From Mesorhizobium temperatum (GTDB taxonomy: Bacteria > Pseudomonadota > Alphaproteobacteria > Rhizobiales > Rhizobiaceae), in NCBI RefSeq assembly GCF_002284575.1, contig NZ_NPKJ01000068.1, positions 496,001-560,000 on the forward strand: a stretch of DNA of 64,000 bases, given 5' to 3'. Position 1 is the first letter of the stretch. Every line of letters begins with the position of its first letter. The notes under the pieces are model-generated. The model searched no databases and was not told the DNA's origin. It saw nothing but the letters and a program-made list of their open reading frames with translations. Below are positions 35,394 through 43,287 of this stretch, piece by piece. The position numbers were made by a program, and so were the translations under genes.

Positions 35394-36240
35394 GGCCGCG
35401 AAAAAGGCCTTCGTCACCGGCCACCCGGTAGCGCATTCCCGGTCGCCGAAAATCCACGGCTATTGGCTGGCGAAGTACGGTATCGACGGCAGCTATCAGG
35501 CGATCGACGTCACGCCGGAGGCTTTTGCCGAATTCATGAGAACGCTCGCGGCGAATGGCTACCGTGGCGGCAACGTCACCATCCCGCACAAGGAGGCCGC
35601 CTTCGCGCTGGCGGCGCGCCGCGACGACGCGGCCGAACAGATCGGCGCGGTCAATACGCTGTGGTTCGAGAGCGGAAAACTGTGGGGCGGAAACACCGAC
35701 GCCCATGGCTTTACCGCCAATCTCGACGAGCATGCGCCGGGCTGGGCAGACAATGGCCCGGCCGTGGTGCTCGGCGCCGGCGGCGCCTCGCGCGCGGTCA
35801 TTCAGGCGCTGAAGCAGCGCGGGGTTGACGATATCCGCATCGTCAACCGGACGCTCGCCCGAGCCGAGGAGCTGCGCCACCGCTTCGGCGGCGGGGTCTC
35901 GGCCCACAGCACGGCCGCGACCGGCGAGCTGCTTGCCGATGCCGGCCTGCTGGTCAACACGTCAGCGCTCGGCATGCACGGCAATGAGGGCCTGTCCGCC
36001 GATCCGGCCAGGCTGCCGGACCATGCCATCGTCACCGACATTGTCTATGTGCCGTTGGAAACGCCATTACTGGCCGCTGCCAGAGCACGGGGCCTGAAGA
36101 CCGTCGACGGGCTCGGCATGCTTTTGCATCAGGCGGTGCCCGGCTTCGAGCGCTGGTTCGGCATCAGGCCGCAGGTCACTGCCGAATTGCGGCAGATGAT
36201 CGTCGCCGATCTTGGCGCCCAAGCAATGACCAGGGAATGA
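35386..36240 (+). CDS. aroE: Shikimate dehydrogenase AroE
   Basis: This 284-residue enzyme reduces 3-dehydroshikimate with NADPH in aromatic amino acid synthesis. The substrate site HPVAHSRSPKIH and the catalytic lysine in GNVTIPHKEAAF are at the N-terminus, and the NADP motif GAGGASRAVI is in the second domain. It overlaps both maf and coaE, so the three form one operon. Confidence 0.95.
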   Translation: MAEAAKKAFVTGHPVAHSRSPKIHGYWLAKYGIDGSYQAIDVTPEAFAEFMRTLAANGYRGGNVTIPHKEAAFALAARRDDAAEQIGAVNTLWFESGKLWGGNTDAHGFTANLDEHAPGWADNGPAVVLGAGGASRAVIQALKQRGVDDIRIVNRTLARAEELRHRFGGGVSAHSTAATGELLADAGLLVNTSALGMHGNEGLSADPARLPDHAIVTDIVYVPLETPLLAAARARGLKTVDGLGMLLHQAVPGFERWFGIRPQVTAELRQMIVADLGAQAMTRE

Positions 36241-36848
36241 AAAGCATGATCGTGCTCGGCCTCACGGGATCGATCGGCATGGGCAAGTCGACGACGGCGA
36301 AGATGTTTGCCGAGGCTGGCGTGCCCGTCCACGATTCGGACGAGGCGGTGCATCGCCTCTACGCCGGCAAGGCGGCTCCGCTGGTAGAGGCGGCCTTTCC
36401 CGGAACGACAAAATCCGGGTCGGTCGATCGCACCAAGCTGGCCGAGCGGGTGCTCGGCGATGCAGCCGCGCTGAAACGGCTGGAAGCGATCATCCACCCG
36501 CTGGTCCGCGCCGACGCCGACGCCTTCCTTGCCAGGAACCGCGCTGCCGGCGTACCGGTTGTCGTTCTCGACATCCCGCTGCTGTTCGAAACCGGCGGCC
36601 GCGACCGCGTCGACAAGGTCGTGGTCGTCACCGCCTCGCCCGACATCCAGCGCGCCCGGGTGCTGGCGCGGCCGGGCATGAGCGAGGAGAAACTGGCGTC
36701 GATCCTGGCCAGGCAGGTTCCCGACGCCGAAAAGCGCAAGCGCGCCGATTTCATCATCGATACCGGACAAGGTTTTGATGCGGCGCGCGCGGCGGTCGAT
36801 GCGATCGTCGCCGAACTGGTGGGGGATAAAGCCGGCAAGCCTGCTTAA
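36237..36848 (+). CDS. coaE: Dephospho-CoA kinase CoaE
   Basis: This 203-residue kinase performs the last step of coenzyme A synthesis. The P-loop GLTGSIGMGKST is at residues 8-19, and VLDIPLLFETGG is the lid/substrate segment of the family. Its ATG overlaps the aroE stop by four bases. Confidence 0.95.
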   Translation: MKSMIVLGLTGSIGMGKSTTAKMFAEAGVPVHDSDEAVHRLYAGKAAPLVEAAFPGTTKSGSVDRTKLAERVLGDAAALKRLEAIIHPLVRADADAFLARNRAAGVPVVVLDIPLLFETGGRDRVDKVVVVTASPDIQRARVLARPGMSEEKLASILARQVPDAEKRKRADFIIDTGQGFDAARAAVDAIVAELVGDKAGKPA

Positions 36849-36933
36849 CGCGCTTGCGTCCGGCGTAATATGTTGCCAATTTGTTCCCTTCATGATTCGG
36901 CAAAAATGACGCCGGAACCAACGGACTGATTCG

Positions 36934-37653
36934 ATGCGCGAGATCATCTTCGATACGGAAACCACCGGTCTCGATTTCCGTGATGACCGCGTCATTGAGC
37001 TTGGCTGCATCGAGTTGGTCAATCGTTTCCCGACCGGCCGCACCTTCCACCATTACATCAATCCGCAAGGACGACCGATTCACGCGGAGGCGCAGGCCGT
37101 TCATGGCATTAGCACCGCCGACCTCATGGGCAAGCCGACCTTCAGCGACATCGCCGAGGAGTTTCTTGCCTTCATCGACGGCGCCAAGCTGGTCGCCCAC
37201 AATGCCACTTTCGACATCGCTTTCCTCAATGTCGAGTTTGGCCGGCTTGGCCACCCGGTCGTCGACCCCGGACTTGTCGTCGACACGCTGGCGCTGGCGC
37301 GCCGCAAGCATCCGATGGGCCCCAATTCGCTGGACGCGCTGTGCCGGCGCTATGGCATCGACAATGCCCGCCGAACCAAGCACGGCGCGTTGCTCGATTC
37401 GGAATTGCTGGCCGAGGTCTATATCGAGCTCATCGGCGGCAAGCAGGCGGCCCTCATCCTAGACAGTGCCACGGCGCCGGCCGGCGGCAGGAGAAACGTC
37501 GACGATATCGACATCAGCATCGGCGTGCGGCCGATTGCGCTGCCGTCTCGCCTGACCGACGCAGAGCGCAGCGCGCACGCGAGCATGGTCGGCACATTAG
37601 GCGAAAAGGCGCTCTGGCTGCGCGTCGCCCCCGAAGCGAGTTCCGCGGCATAG
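36934..37653 (+). CDS. dnaQ: DNA polymerase III epsilon subunit, 3'-5' exonuclease
   Basis: This 239-residue proofreading subunit has the DEDDh exonuclease motifs: FDTETTGLD (ExoI), HNATFDIAFLN (ExoII) and HGALLDSELLAEVY (ExoIII with the catalytic His). The C-terminal tail that binds the polymerase follows. It lies 85 bases after coaE, completing the origin-side replication and housekeeping cluster. Confidence 0.95.
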   Translation: MREIIFDTETTGLDFRDDRVIELGCIELVNRFPTGRTFHHYINPQGRPIHAEAQAVHGISTADLMGKPTFSDIAEEFLAFIDGAKLVAHNATFDIAFLNVEFGRLGHPVVDPGLVVDTLALARRKHPMGPNSLDALCRRYGIDNARRTKHGALLDSELLAEVYIELIGGKQAALILDSATAPAGGRRNVDDIDISIGVRPIALPSRLTDAERSAHASMVGTLGEKALWLRVAPEASSAA

Positions 37654-37761
37654 TGATGCGGCATAGTGATTTTGACTGGTCGGATGCCGATCGGCAGTGG
37701 CGTCGATAGTTTCGTTCGGGGAATCGCAGACTTTTGAGATTGGCCGAAGCACCCCTCCACT

Positions 37762-37827
37762 TCGTCATCCCAGGGCGGAGCAAGGAGCGCAGCGACGCGG
37801 CGCAGACCCTGGGATCCATGCCGTGAC
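37762..37827. repeat. Single arm of type G repeat (dnaQ-secB gap)
   Basis: TTCGTCATCCCAGGGCGGAG and the following bases match the left arm of the complete element at 54139-54322, but no right arm is seen. The 455-base gap 37654-38108 also holds a type C repeat and a terminator and no gene. Confidence 0.75.
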
Positions 37828-37880
37828 ATCAGCCGAAGAATGCAGCGTTCAGGATCAGCCGACCCGTAGCGCTCCTTCGC

Positions 37881-38036
37881 GCCCCCCTCTGTCCTGCCGG
37901 ACATCTCCCCCACGAGGGGGGAGATTGGCAGTTTCGGCGCTCCGCTCACTCCGGCAAGGTTGGCGATTGGCGAAAGCCGGTGTGAAGTCCGATCTCCCCC
38001 CTTGTGGGGGAGATGTCCGGCAGGACAGAGGGGGCG
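37881..38036. repeat. Palindromic intergenic repeat, type C
   Basis: The arms CCCCCTCTGTCCTGCCGGAC and GTCCGGCAGGACAGAGGGGG enclose two hairpins; the core GATTGGCGAAA lies within 37954-37977. Confidence 0.9.
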
Positions 38037-38059
38037 CTGTCCCGCCGGCGTCGCAAACA

Positions 38060-38086
38060 AAAAACCCGGCGCGAAGCCGGGTTTTT
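38060..38086. terminator. Intrinsic terminator after secB (possibly bidirectional)
   Basis: The stem AAAACCCGGC and GCCGGGTTTT with loop GCGAA is flanked by A and T runs on both sides. It is 23 bases past the secB stop on the minus strand. Confidence 0.88.
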
Positions 38087-38108
38087 CAAACGTCACCGAG
38101 CAATCGCC

Positions 38109-38609
38109 TCAGCTCACCTTGACCTTGCCGGCGGCCTGGTCCTCGGCCAGCTTCTGCTGGAACATTTGCGCGAAATCGATCGGGTCGAGCATCAGGGGCG
38201 GGAAGCCGCCATTGCGGGTTGCCTCGGCGATGATCTGCCTGGCGAACGGGAACAGCAGCCGCGGGCATTCGATGAACAGCAGCGGCAGCATGTGCTCCTG
38301 CGGGAAGCCGCTGATGGCGAACACGCCACCATAGACCAGCTCGACGTTGAACAGCACTTCCTTATCGAAGGACGCCTTGGCGTTCAGCGTCAGATTGACG
38401 TCGAACTGCTTGTCCGAAAGCGGGTTGGCGTTGACATTGACGTTGATGGCGATGCCGGGGGCCTTATCGCGGCCGCGCAGCGAGTTCGGCGCGCCGGGGC
38501 TTTCGAAGGAAAGGTCTTTCACATATTGGGCAAGCACGTTGAGCGAAGGCTGCGTCGCGTCGCCGTTGCCACTGGCCGCGCCGGTCGGCGCGTCGTCTTT
38601 GCTGGCCAT
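38109..38609 (-). CDS. secB: Protein-export chaperone SecB
   Basis: This 166-residue tetrameric chaperone delivers preproteins to SecA. Typical SecB segments are VLAQYVKDLSFESPGAP, NVELVYGGVF and CPRLLFPFARQII. The ATG 38609 has AGGACA upstream. The intrinsic terminator follows directly, so it is probably a single-gene unit converging on dnaQ. Confidence 0.95.
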   Translation of the reverse strand: MASKDDAPTGAASGNGDATQPSLNVLAQYVKDLSFESPGAPNSLRGRDKAPGIAINVNVNANPLSDKQFDVNLTLNAKASFDKEVLFNVELVYGGVFAISGFPQEHMLPLLFIECPRLLFPFARQIIAEATRNGGFPPLMLDPIDFAQMFQQKLAEDQAAGKVKVS

Positions 38610-38708
38610 AAGCTTTGTCCTTTTGCCTCGGCAGCGTTGCTGACCGGATTGAAATCGGGCGTTCGCTATCATGGTCGGCATGACAAGACAAGGTTTGCCG
38701 CGCCGACC

Positions 38709-39203
38709 CTACTCATCCTTGAGGCGGCGCCAGGGGGAATTGTGATCCGGGCCGCGCCCGTCGCCGCGCGAATAGTCGCTGTCGTCGAGGTCGATGGTCT
38801 TGTCGCGTTGCCGGGCCCGGAATCCGCCGGTGCCGACACTGGTGGCCAGCACGATGCGGCCTTTCAACAGGCGCCAGGCGAGGTCGCGGACCGGCGGCAG
38901 GAACAGCAGAATGCCGAAAATGTCGGTGATGAAGCCGGGAATGATGAGCAGGATCGCGGCCAGAACGATCATGGCGCCGTGCGCGAGCTGGCGGCTTGGA
39001 TCACGTCCCGCGTCCATTTCGGCACGGACCCGGGTCATGACGCCGAAACCCTGGTATCGCAACAACAGAGCGCCGGTGATGCTCGAAGCCAGCACCAGGC
39101 CGACCGTCGCCAGCGCGCCGACCTGGCGGCCGACAATGACGAAACCGGCGATCTCCAGAAGCGGAAGCGCGAGGATGAACAGGGGAAGCAGCGAAATGCG
39201 CAA
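38709..39203 (-). CDS. fxsA: FxsA family membrane protein
   Basis: This 164-residue protein has three to four hydrophobic helices and the FxsA pattern LLPLFILALPLLEIAGFVIV and LLIIPGFITDIFGILLFLPP. The soluble C-terminal tail ends WRRLKDE. FxsA affects phage exclusion in E. coli when overproduced, but its normal role is unclear. I chose TTG 39203 by homology of the first helix; the ribosome site is weak. It is divergent from the Tim44 gene. Confidence 0.87.
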   Translation of the reverse strand: MRISLLPLFILALPLLEIAGFVIVGRQVGALATVGLVLASSITGALLLRYQGFGVMTRVRAEMDAGRDPSRQLAHGAMIVLAAILLIIPGFITDIFGILLFLPPVRDLAWRLLKGRIVLATSVGTGGFRARQRDKTIDLDDSDYSRGDGRGPDHNSPWRRLKDE

Positions 39204-39402
39204 ATCTTGACCGATCGTTTCGATGTTTTGTCGGCCGGCGGGCAATCGCCGCTGGCACTGAACCTTTTAGATAGGTATGGCTGCCTTTAATTTGAATGAT
39301 TGCAGCTTGCGTTCTATATGCTTTGGATGTTGAACGCTATGCGACCGCAGCCATTGCCTGGCCGGGCGGTCCGGCCGGAGTAGGGATTGATTGGCGGAAG
39401 AT

Positions 39403-40104
39403 ATGGGATTCTTCGACTTCGGCACGATTTTCTTTCTGGTTGCGGCGGTTGTGATTTTTTTCCAGCTGCGCAATGTGCTCGGCCGCCGCACCGGCAGCGA
39501 ACGCCCGCCCTTCGATCCCTATACGGCGGGCCGCACGCGCGAGGACGCCCAGAAGCCCGAGAATGTGGTCTCGCTGCCGCGCAAGCGAGCGCCGGGAGAG
39601 CCGGCAATCGACGCCTATGCGGCGATCGACGCCTTCGCCAAGCCTGACACCGATCTCAACAAGGGCCTGCGCACGATCAAGGACAATGATCCGGCATTCG
39701 ACCCGAAGACCTTCGTCGACGGCGCCAAGATGGCCTATGAGATGATCGTCATGGCCTATGCCGATGGCGATCGCAAGACGCTGAAGAACCTGTTGTCGCG
39801 CGAGGTCTATGACGGCTTTGTCGCGGCCATCGGCGACCGCGAGGCGAAATCGGAAAAGATCCAGTCCTCCTTCGTCGGTATCGACAAGGCCGACATCGTT
39901 TCCGCCGAGATGAAGGGCAGCGAGGCGCATATCACGCTGCGCATCGTCAGCGAACTGATTTCGGCGACGCGCGACAAGGCCGGCGCCGTCATCGACGGCG
40001 ATCCCGAAACCGTCGCCGAGGTCAAGGATGTCTGGACCTTTGCCCGCGATACGCGCTCGCGCGACCCGAACTGGAAGCTCGTCGCCACCGAAGAAGAAGA
40101 CTGA
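39403..40104 (+). CDS. Tim44/TimA family membrane-anchored protein
   Basis: This 233-residue protein has one N-terminal membrane helix (FGTIFFLVAAVVIFFQL), a short linker (RRTGSERPPFDPY) and a C-terminal Tim44-like domain (LLSREVYDGFVAAIGDRE). Alphaproteobacterial members are relatives of the mitochondrial import motor subunit. The ATG 39403 follows GCGGAAG; a TTG four codons earlier is possible. It is the usual neighbour of mltA and the Smr gene. Confidence 0.9.
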   Translation: MGFFDFGTIFFLVAAVVIFFQLRNVLGRRTGSERPPFDPYTAGRTREDAQKPENVVSLPRKRAPGEPAIDAYAAIDAFAKPDTDLNKGLRTIKDNDPAFDPKTFVDGAKMAYEMIVMAYADGDRKTLKNLLSREVYDGFVAAIGDREAKSEKIQSSFVGIDKADIVSAEMKGSEAHITLRIVSELISATRDKAGAVIDGDPETVAEVKDVWTFARDTRSRDPNWKLVATEEED

Positions 40105-40128
40105 GCCCGGACCACGGCGGGGTCTGTC

Positions 40129-41310
40129 GTGTCGCTTTCTCAGGCGTTCAGCGAAAAATCCTTTGACGATCTGCCCGGTTGGGACGAGGACGACCATCTG
40201 GCTGCGTTCGCCGCTTTCCGGCGCTCGGCTTTTCATGTCCTGACGAAACCCTATCGCTCCGGCGGGCTCGGCGTCGACTTCAATGCCTTCACCGAAGTCT
40301 ACGCTGCAGCCCGCACCGTGTCGCCAGCCGACCGGCGCGAAGCCCGCGCCTTCTTCGAGCGGCATTTCATCCCGGCGCACATAGGAGCCGAAAGCGGCGG
40401 CGCCGGCCTCGTCACCGGCTTTTATGAACCCGTGGTCGACGCCTCGCCGGTGCGAACCGAACGATTTACGGTGCCGCTGCTGTCGCGTCCGGCCGATCTC
40501 GTCGACATCGACGACGCCAACCGGCCACACGGCATGGATCCCTATCTCGCCTTCGGCCGCACCACACCGAACGGGACGGTCGAGTATTTCGACCGCGGCG
40601 AGATCGAGCGCGGCGCGCTTGCTGGCAAGGGTTTGGCTGGCAAGGGTTTGGCTGGCAAGAGTGTGGCCGGCAAGAGTGTGGCCGGCAAGGGTTTGGAAAT
40701 CGCCTGGATCGCCGACAAGGTCGACGCCTTCTTCATCCACGTACAAGGTTCTGCGCGGCTCACCATGACCGACGGCCGGCTTTGCCGCGTCACCTATGCC
40801 GCCAAATCCGGCCAGCGCTTTACCGGACCGGGCAAGATCCTGAGCGAGACAGGCGAAATCCCGCTCGAAGCGGTGACCATGCAGTCGGTCCGCGCCTGGT
40901 TCAAGGCGCATCCGGATCGCATCGACGAGATCCTTTGGCGCAACCGCTCCTATATTTTTTTCCGCGAGATTTCGGTCAGCGAGGCGGCTGTCGACGACCC
41001 GGAACTCGGGCCGATCGCTGCCGCCAAAGTGCCGCTGACACCGGGCCGCTCCGTCGCTGTCGACCGTCTGCTGCATACATTCGGGACGCCGTTCTACATC
41101 GATGGGCCGTCGCTGACCGCTTTCGATAACAAGCCGTTCCGGCGGCTGATGATCGCGCAGGACACCGGCTCGGCCATTACCGGGCCAGCCCGTGGCGACC
41201 TGTTCGCCGGAACGGGACATGCGGCCGGCGAAATCGCCGGCGTCGTCCGCAACCCTGCCGATTTCTACGCGCTGATCCCGCGTCGGCTTGTTCCCGGGGC
41301 GGGGCGATGA
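40129..41310 (+). CDS. mltA: MltA-domain lytic murein transglycosylase
   Basis: This 393-residue protein contains the MltA and 3D domains; GFYEPVVDASP and the C-terminal AQDTGSAITGPARGDLFAGTG with aspartates (family catalytic Asp region) are visible. The family cleaves peptidoglycan glycan strands. Two oddities: the GTG-started protein lacks an obvious signal peptide, and it is in the same frame as the Tim44 gene, separated only by its TGA and eight codons. Residues about 165-189 are five tandem copies of a GKGLA/GKSVA-type pentapeptide. The start is uncertain. Confidence 0.87.
   Translation: MSLSQAFSEKSFDDLPGWDEDDHLAAFAAFRRSAFHVLTKPYRSGGLGVDFNAFTEVYAAARTVSPADRREARAFFERHFIPAHIGAESGGAGLVTGFYEPVVDASPVRTERFTVPLLSRPADLVDIDDANRPHGMDPYLAFGRTTPNGTVEYFDRGEIERGALAGKGLAGKGLAGKSVAGKSVAGKGLEIAWIADKVDAFFIHVQGSARLTMTDGRLCRVTYAAKSGQRFTGPGKILSETGEIPLEAVTMQSVRAWFKAHPDRIDEILWRNRSYIFFREISVSEAAVDDPELGPIAAAKVPLTPGRSVAVDRLLHTFGTPFYIDGPSLTAFDNKPFRRLMIAQDTGSAITGPARGDLFAGTGHAAGEIAGVVRNPADFYALIPRRLVPGAGR
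40621..40695 (+). repeat. Five tandem 15-bp repeats within mltA
   Basis: The units GCTGGCAAGGGTTTG (twice), GCTGGCAAGAGTGTG, GCCGGCAAGAGTGTG and GCCGGCAAGGGTTTG run without spacers. Each encodes AGKGL or AGKSV. Copy changes would keep the frame. Confidence 0.95.
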
Positions 41311-41840
41311 CCCGGCGCATCGACAGGCTGAGCGAGGACGACCGGGTCCTGTGGAACCTGGTGGCGCGCACCGCCAAGCCGCTGAAGGGCAAGTCCGCCA
41401 TCGACAGTCCGGACATCGGCCCGGGCATCGCTGATGACACGAAGCCACCGCCGCGTGTCCAGGCGATGGCTTCGGCTGCGGCGGCGAAAGCCAAGACGCA
41501 GCATGTTTCGCATGCGCTCGACGAACCGACGCTGGAAAAACTGTCGAAGGGCCGGCTGCCGATCGAAGGCCGCGTCGACCTGCATGGCCTGAGCCAGGAC
41601 GAAGCCTATTCACTGCTGTTTTCCTTCCTGCACCGGGCGCACGCCGGCGGCATTCGCTACGTGCTGGTCATCACCGGCAAAGGCTCCTCGTCGGGCGGCG
41701 ACGGCATCCTGCGGCGCGCCGTGCCGGCCTGGCTGTCGACACCTGCATTCAGGCCGCTCGTCTCCAGCCACGACCATGCTGCCCGCAACCATGGCGGCTC
41801 GGGCGCGCTCTATGTCCGCCTGCGGCGCGCGCGCACATGA
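41307..41840 (+). CDS. Smr domain (MutS2-like) endonuclease family protein
   Basis: This 177-residue protein has a C-terminal Smr domain with the two hallmark motifs VDLHGLSQDEA and VLVITGKGS. Smr domains nick or cut DNA or RNA. The N-terminal about 70 residues are polar. Its ATG overlaps the mltA stop by four bases, so it is in the same operon. Confidence 0.9.
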   Translation: MTRRIDRLSEDDRVLWNLVARTAKPLKGKSAIDSPDIGPGIADDTKPPPRVQAMASAAAAKAKTQHVSHALDEPTLEKLSKGRLPIEGRVDLHGLSQDEAYSLLFSFLHRAHAGGIRYVLVITGKGSSSGGDGILRRAVPAWLSTPAFRPLVSSHDHAARNHGGSGALYVRLRRART

Positions 41841-41865
41841 GAATGCACCCCATGAGGATGCACTT

Positions 41866-42231
41866 GTGACTCCGTTCGGCGAAAAGCTTCGCGCCCTGCG
41901 AAGCGAACGCGGCGTCAGTCAGAAGGCGATGGCCGAGGCGATCGGCGTCAGCGCCGCCTATCTGTCGGCGCTGGAGCATGGTCGCCGCGGCGCGCCGACC
42001 TGGACGCTGATCCAGAAGATCATCGGCTATTTCAACGTCATATGGGACGATGCCGAAGAACTCGCGCGGCTGGCCGAGACCTCGCACCCACGGGTTAAGC
42101 TCGACACATCGGGCCTCAGCCCCGCCGCCACCGAGCTTGCCAATGTTTTGGCCGAAAACATCGAAAAACTCGACGAAGCGGAGCTTCGCCGCATCACCGC
42201 ATCGATCCGCGCCGCGCTGAAGCAGCCGTAG
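41866..42231 (+). CDS. XRE-type helix-turn-helix protein
   Basis: This 121-residue protein has a Cro/CI-type HTH at about residues 5-60 (LRSERGVSQKAMAEAIGVSA and YLSALEHGRRG). A C-terminal helical segment (LAENIEKLDEAELRRITASI) may dimerise it. The GTG 41866 lies eight bases after GAGG; the open frame upstream overlaps the Smr gene. It is the last gene of the mltA-Smr unit. Its targets are unknown. Confidence 0.85.
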   Translation: MTPFGEKLRALRSERGVSQKAMAEAIGVSAAYLSALEHGRRGAPTWTLIQKIIGYFNVIWDDAEELARLAETSHPRVKLDTSGLSPAATELANVLAENIEKLDEAELRRITASIRAALKQP

Positions 42232-42270
42232 GGCTTGTCCAACTCGAGCGGAGGCGATCAATTGTTGATG

Positions 42271-42452
42271 TTGGCACCGCCCCTCATTGCCCCTGCCGGG
42301 CATTTCTCTCCGTAAACGGGGAGAAAGAGGCTGACCGCGAACTTGGCACCCCTCTTGCAACGCCGGCGATTGGCGAAATCGTCGATGACAGCGCCCCTCT
42401 CCCGTCCCTATACGGGGAGAGGATGCCGGCAGGCAGGTGAGGGGCAGCCCAA
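42271..42452. repeat. Palindromic intergenic repeat, type A
   Basis: The arms TTGGCACCGCCCCTCATTGC and GCAGGCAGGTGAGGGGCAGC enclose two hairpins; the core GATTGGCGAAA lies within 42357-42380. It fills most of the gap between the XRE gene and the converging protease gene. Confidence 0.88.
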
Positions 42453-42500
42453 ATGCCTGGAACAGGTAACGGCGAAAAGCAGCGATCCAGTGCAAAAACC

Positions 42501-43118
42501 TTACTGGACCGCGCCGACCAGAACCGGCTGGCCATCACGGATCGAGACCCAGCGGCCGGTATTGTCGATCGCTTGTCGCTTGAGGAAGCGGTAGCCGGTC
42601 CGGTCCCATGAGCGGACCTTTCCGTCCAGATTGTCGAGGATGTAGTCGCCCTTGCTTGTGCGCACCGTCAGCACGGCATGGCCCTCGCCGTCCGGCTTGC
42701 GCACGACGGTCATCAGAAGATTGGCGTAGGACACGCCCAAGCGGTTCAATTCGCGGCGCTTTTCCAGGACATAGTCCTCACAGTCGCCAACGCCCTTGAC
42801 GGGATAGGCCCAGACCTCGTCCCTGCCATAGATGTCGATGTCGCTTATCGGCTTGACGGCGGTGTTGACGCTGGCATTGACGCTGAGGATCTTGCGCCAG
42901 AGCGCACCGGTCATGGTGGCGGGGGCGAGATTGCCCGGGTGGATCGAGCATTCGGCCGGACTGGTCTTGCAGAAATCATAGTGGCCGATCGGCTGCGATG
43001 TCGGCCCGCCGGTTGCCATTGGTCCGGCCGCCGATGCCGTCGTCGACCAGCCTGCCGCAAGTGCCAGCCCAAACAGTGCGCACACGCGTAGCGTTCTCGC
43101 CAGTGGTGAGGAAATCAT
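42501..43118 (-). CDS. Transglutaminase-like cysteine protease (BTLCP family)
   Basis: This 205-residue exported protein has a signal peptide (LRVCALFGLALAAGW to ASA). The catalytic triad of the bacterial transglutaminase-like cysteine proteinase family is visible as Cys in GVGDCEDYVLEK, His in GEGHAVL and Asp in YILDNLDG. LapG, a relative, cleaves surface adhesins when c-di-GMP falls. No LapD-like partner is nearby, so that role is not implied here. Confidence 0.88.
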   Translation of the reverse strand: MISSPLARTLRVCALFGLALAAGWSTTASAAGPMATGGPTSQPIGHYDFCKTSPAECSIHPGNLAPATMTGALWRKILSVNASVNTAVKPISDIDIYGRDEVWAYPVKGVGDCEDYVLEKRRELNRLGVSYANLLMTVVRKPDGEGHAVLTVRTSKGDYILDNLDGKVRSWDRTGYRFLKRQAIDNTGRWVSIRDGQPVLVGAVQ

Positions 43119-43287
43119 TGTCCCCCTCGTCCCTTGTTGTTAACGAAAGGTTAAGGGCGATCTACAGTCCCTGTCAATTATACCAACGGCCAGTTTTGCG
43201 ACATGGTTACCCGCGCGGCCGAAACAGCGGCTATTGTGCAACAGATCGACTGAGCGGACACGAGACCGCCGTTCCAGGGCCGCTCCC

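Noticed and set aside
40621..40695. Possible CRISPR-like array
   Set aside because: The repeats are 15-bp direct tandem units without spacers, inside a coding frame.
39337..41613. A 758-residue open frame on the minus strand
   Set aside because: It lies opposite the Tim44, mltA and Smr genes, all with clear domains; the reading is an antisense effect of high GC content.
42232..42500. Expected gyrB downstream of the Smr region, as I recall for some Rhizobiales
   Set aside because: No type II topoisomerase sequence occurs here; the gap holds a type A repeat and the next gene is a cysteine protease.
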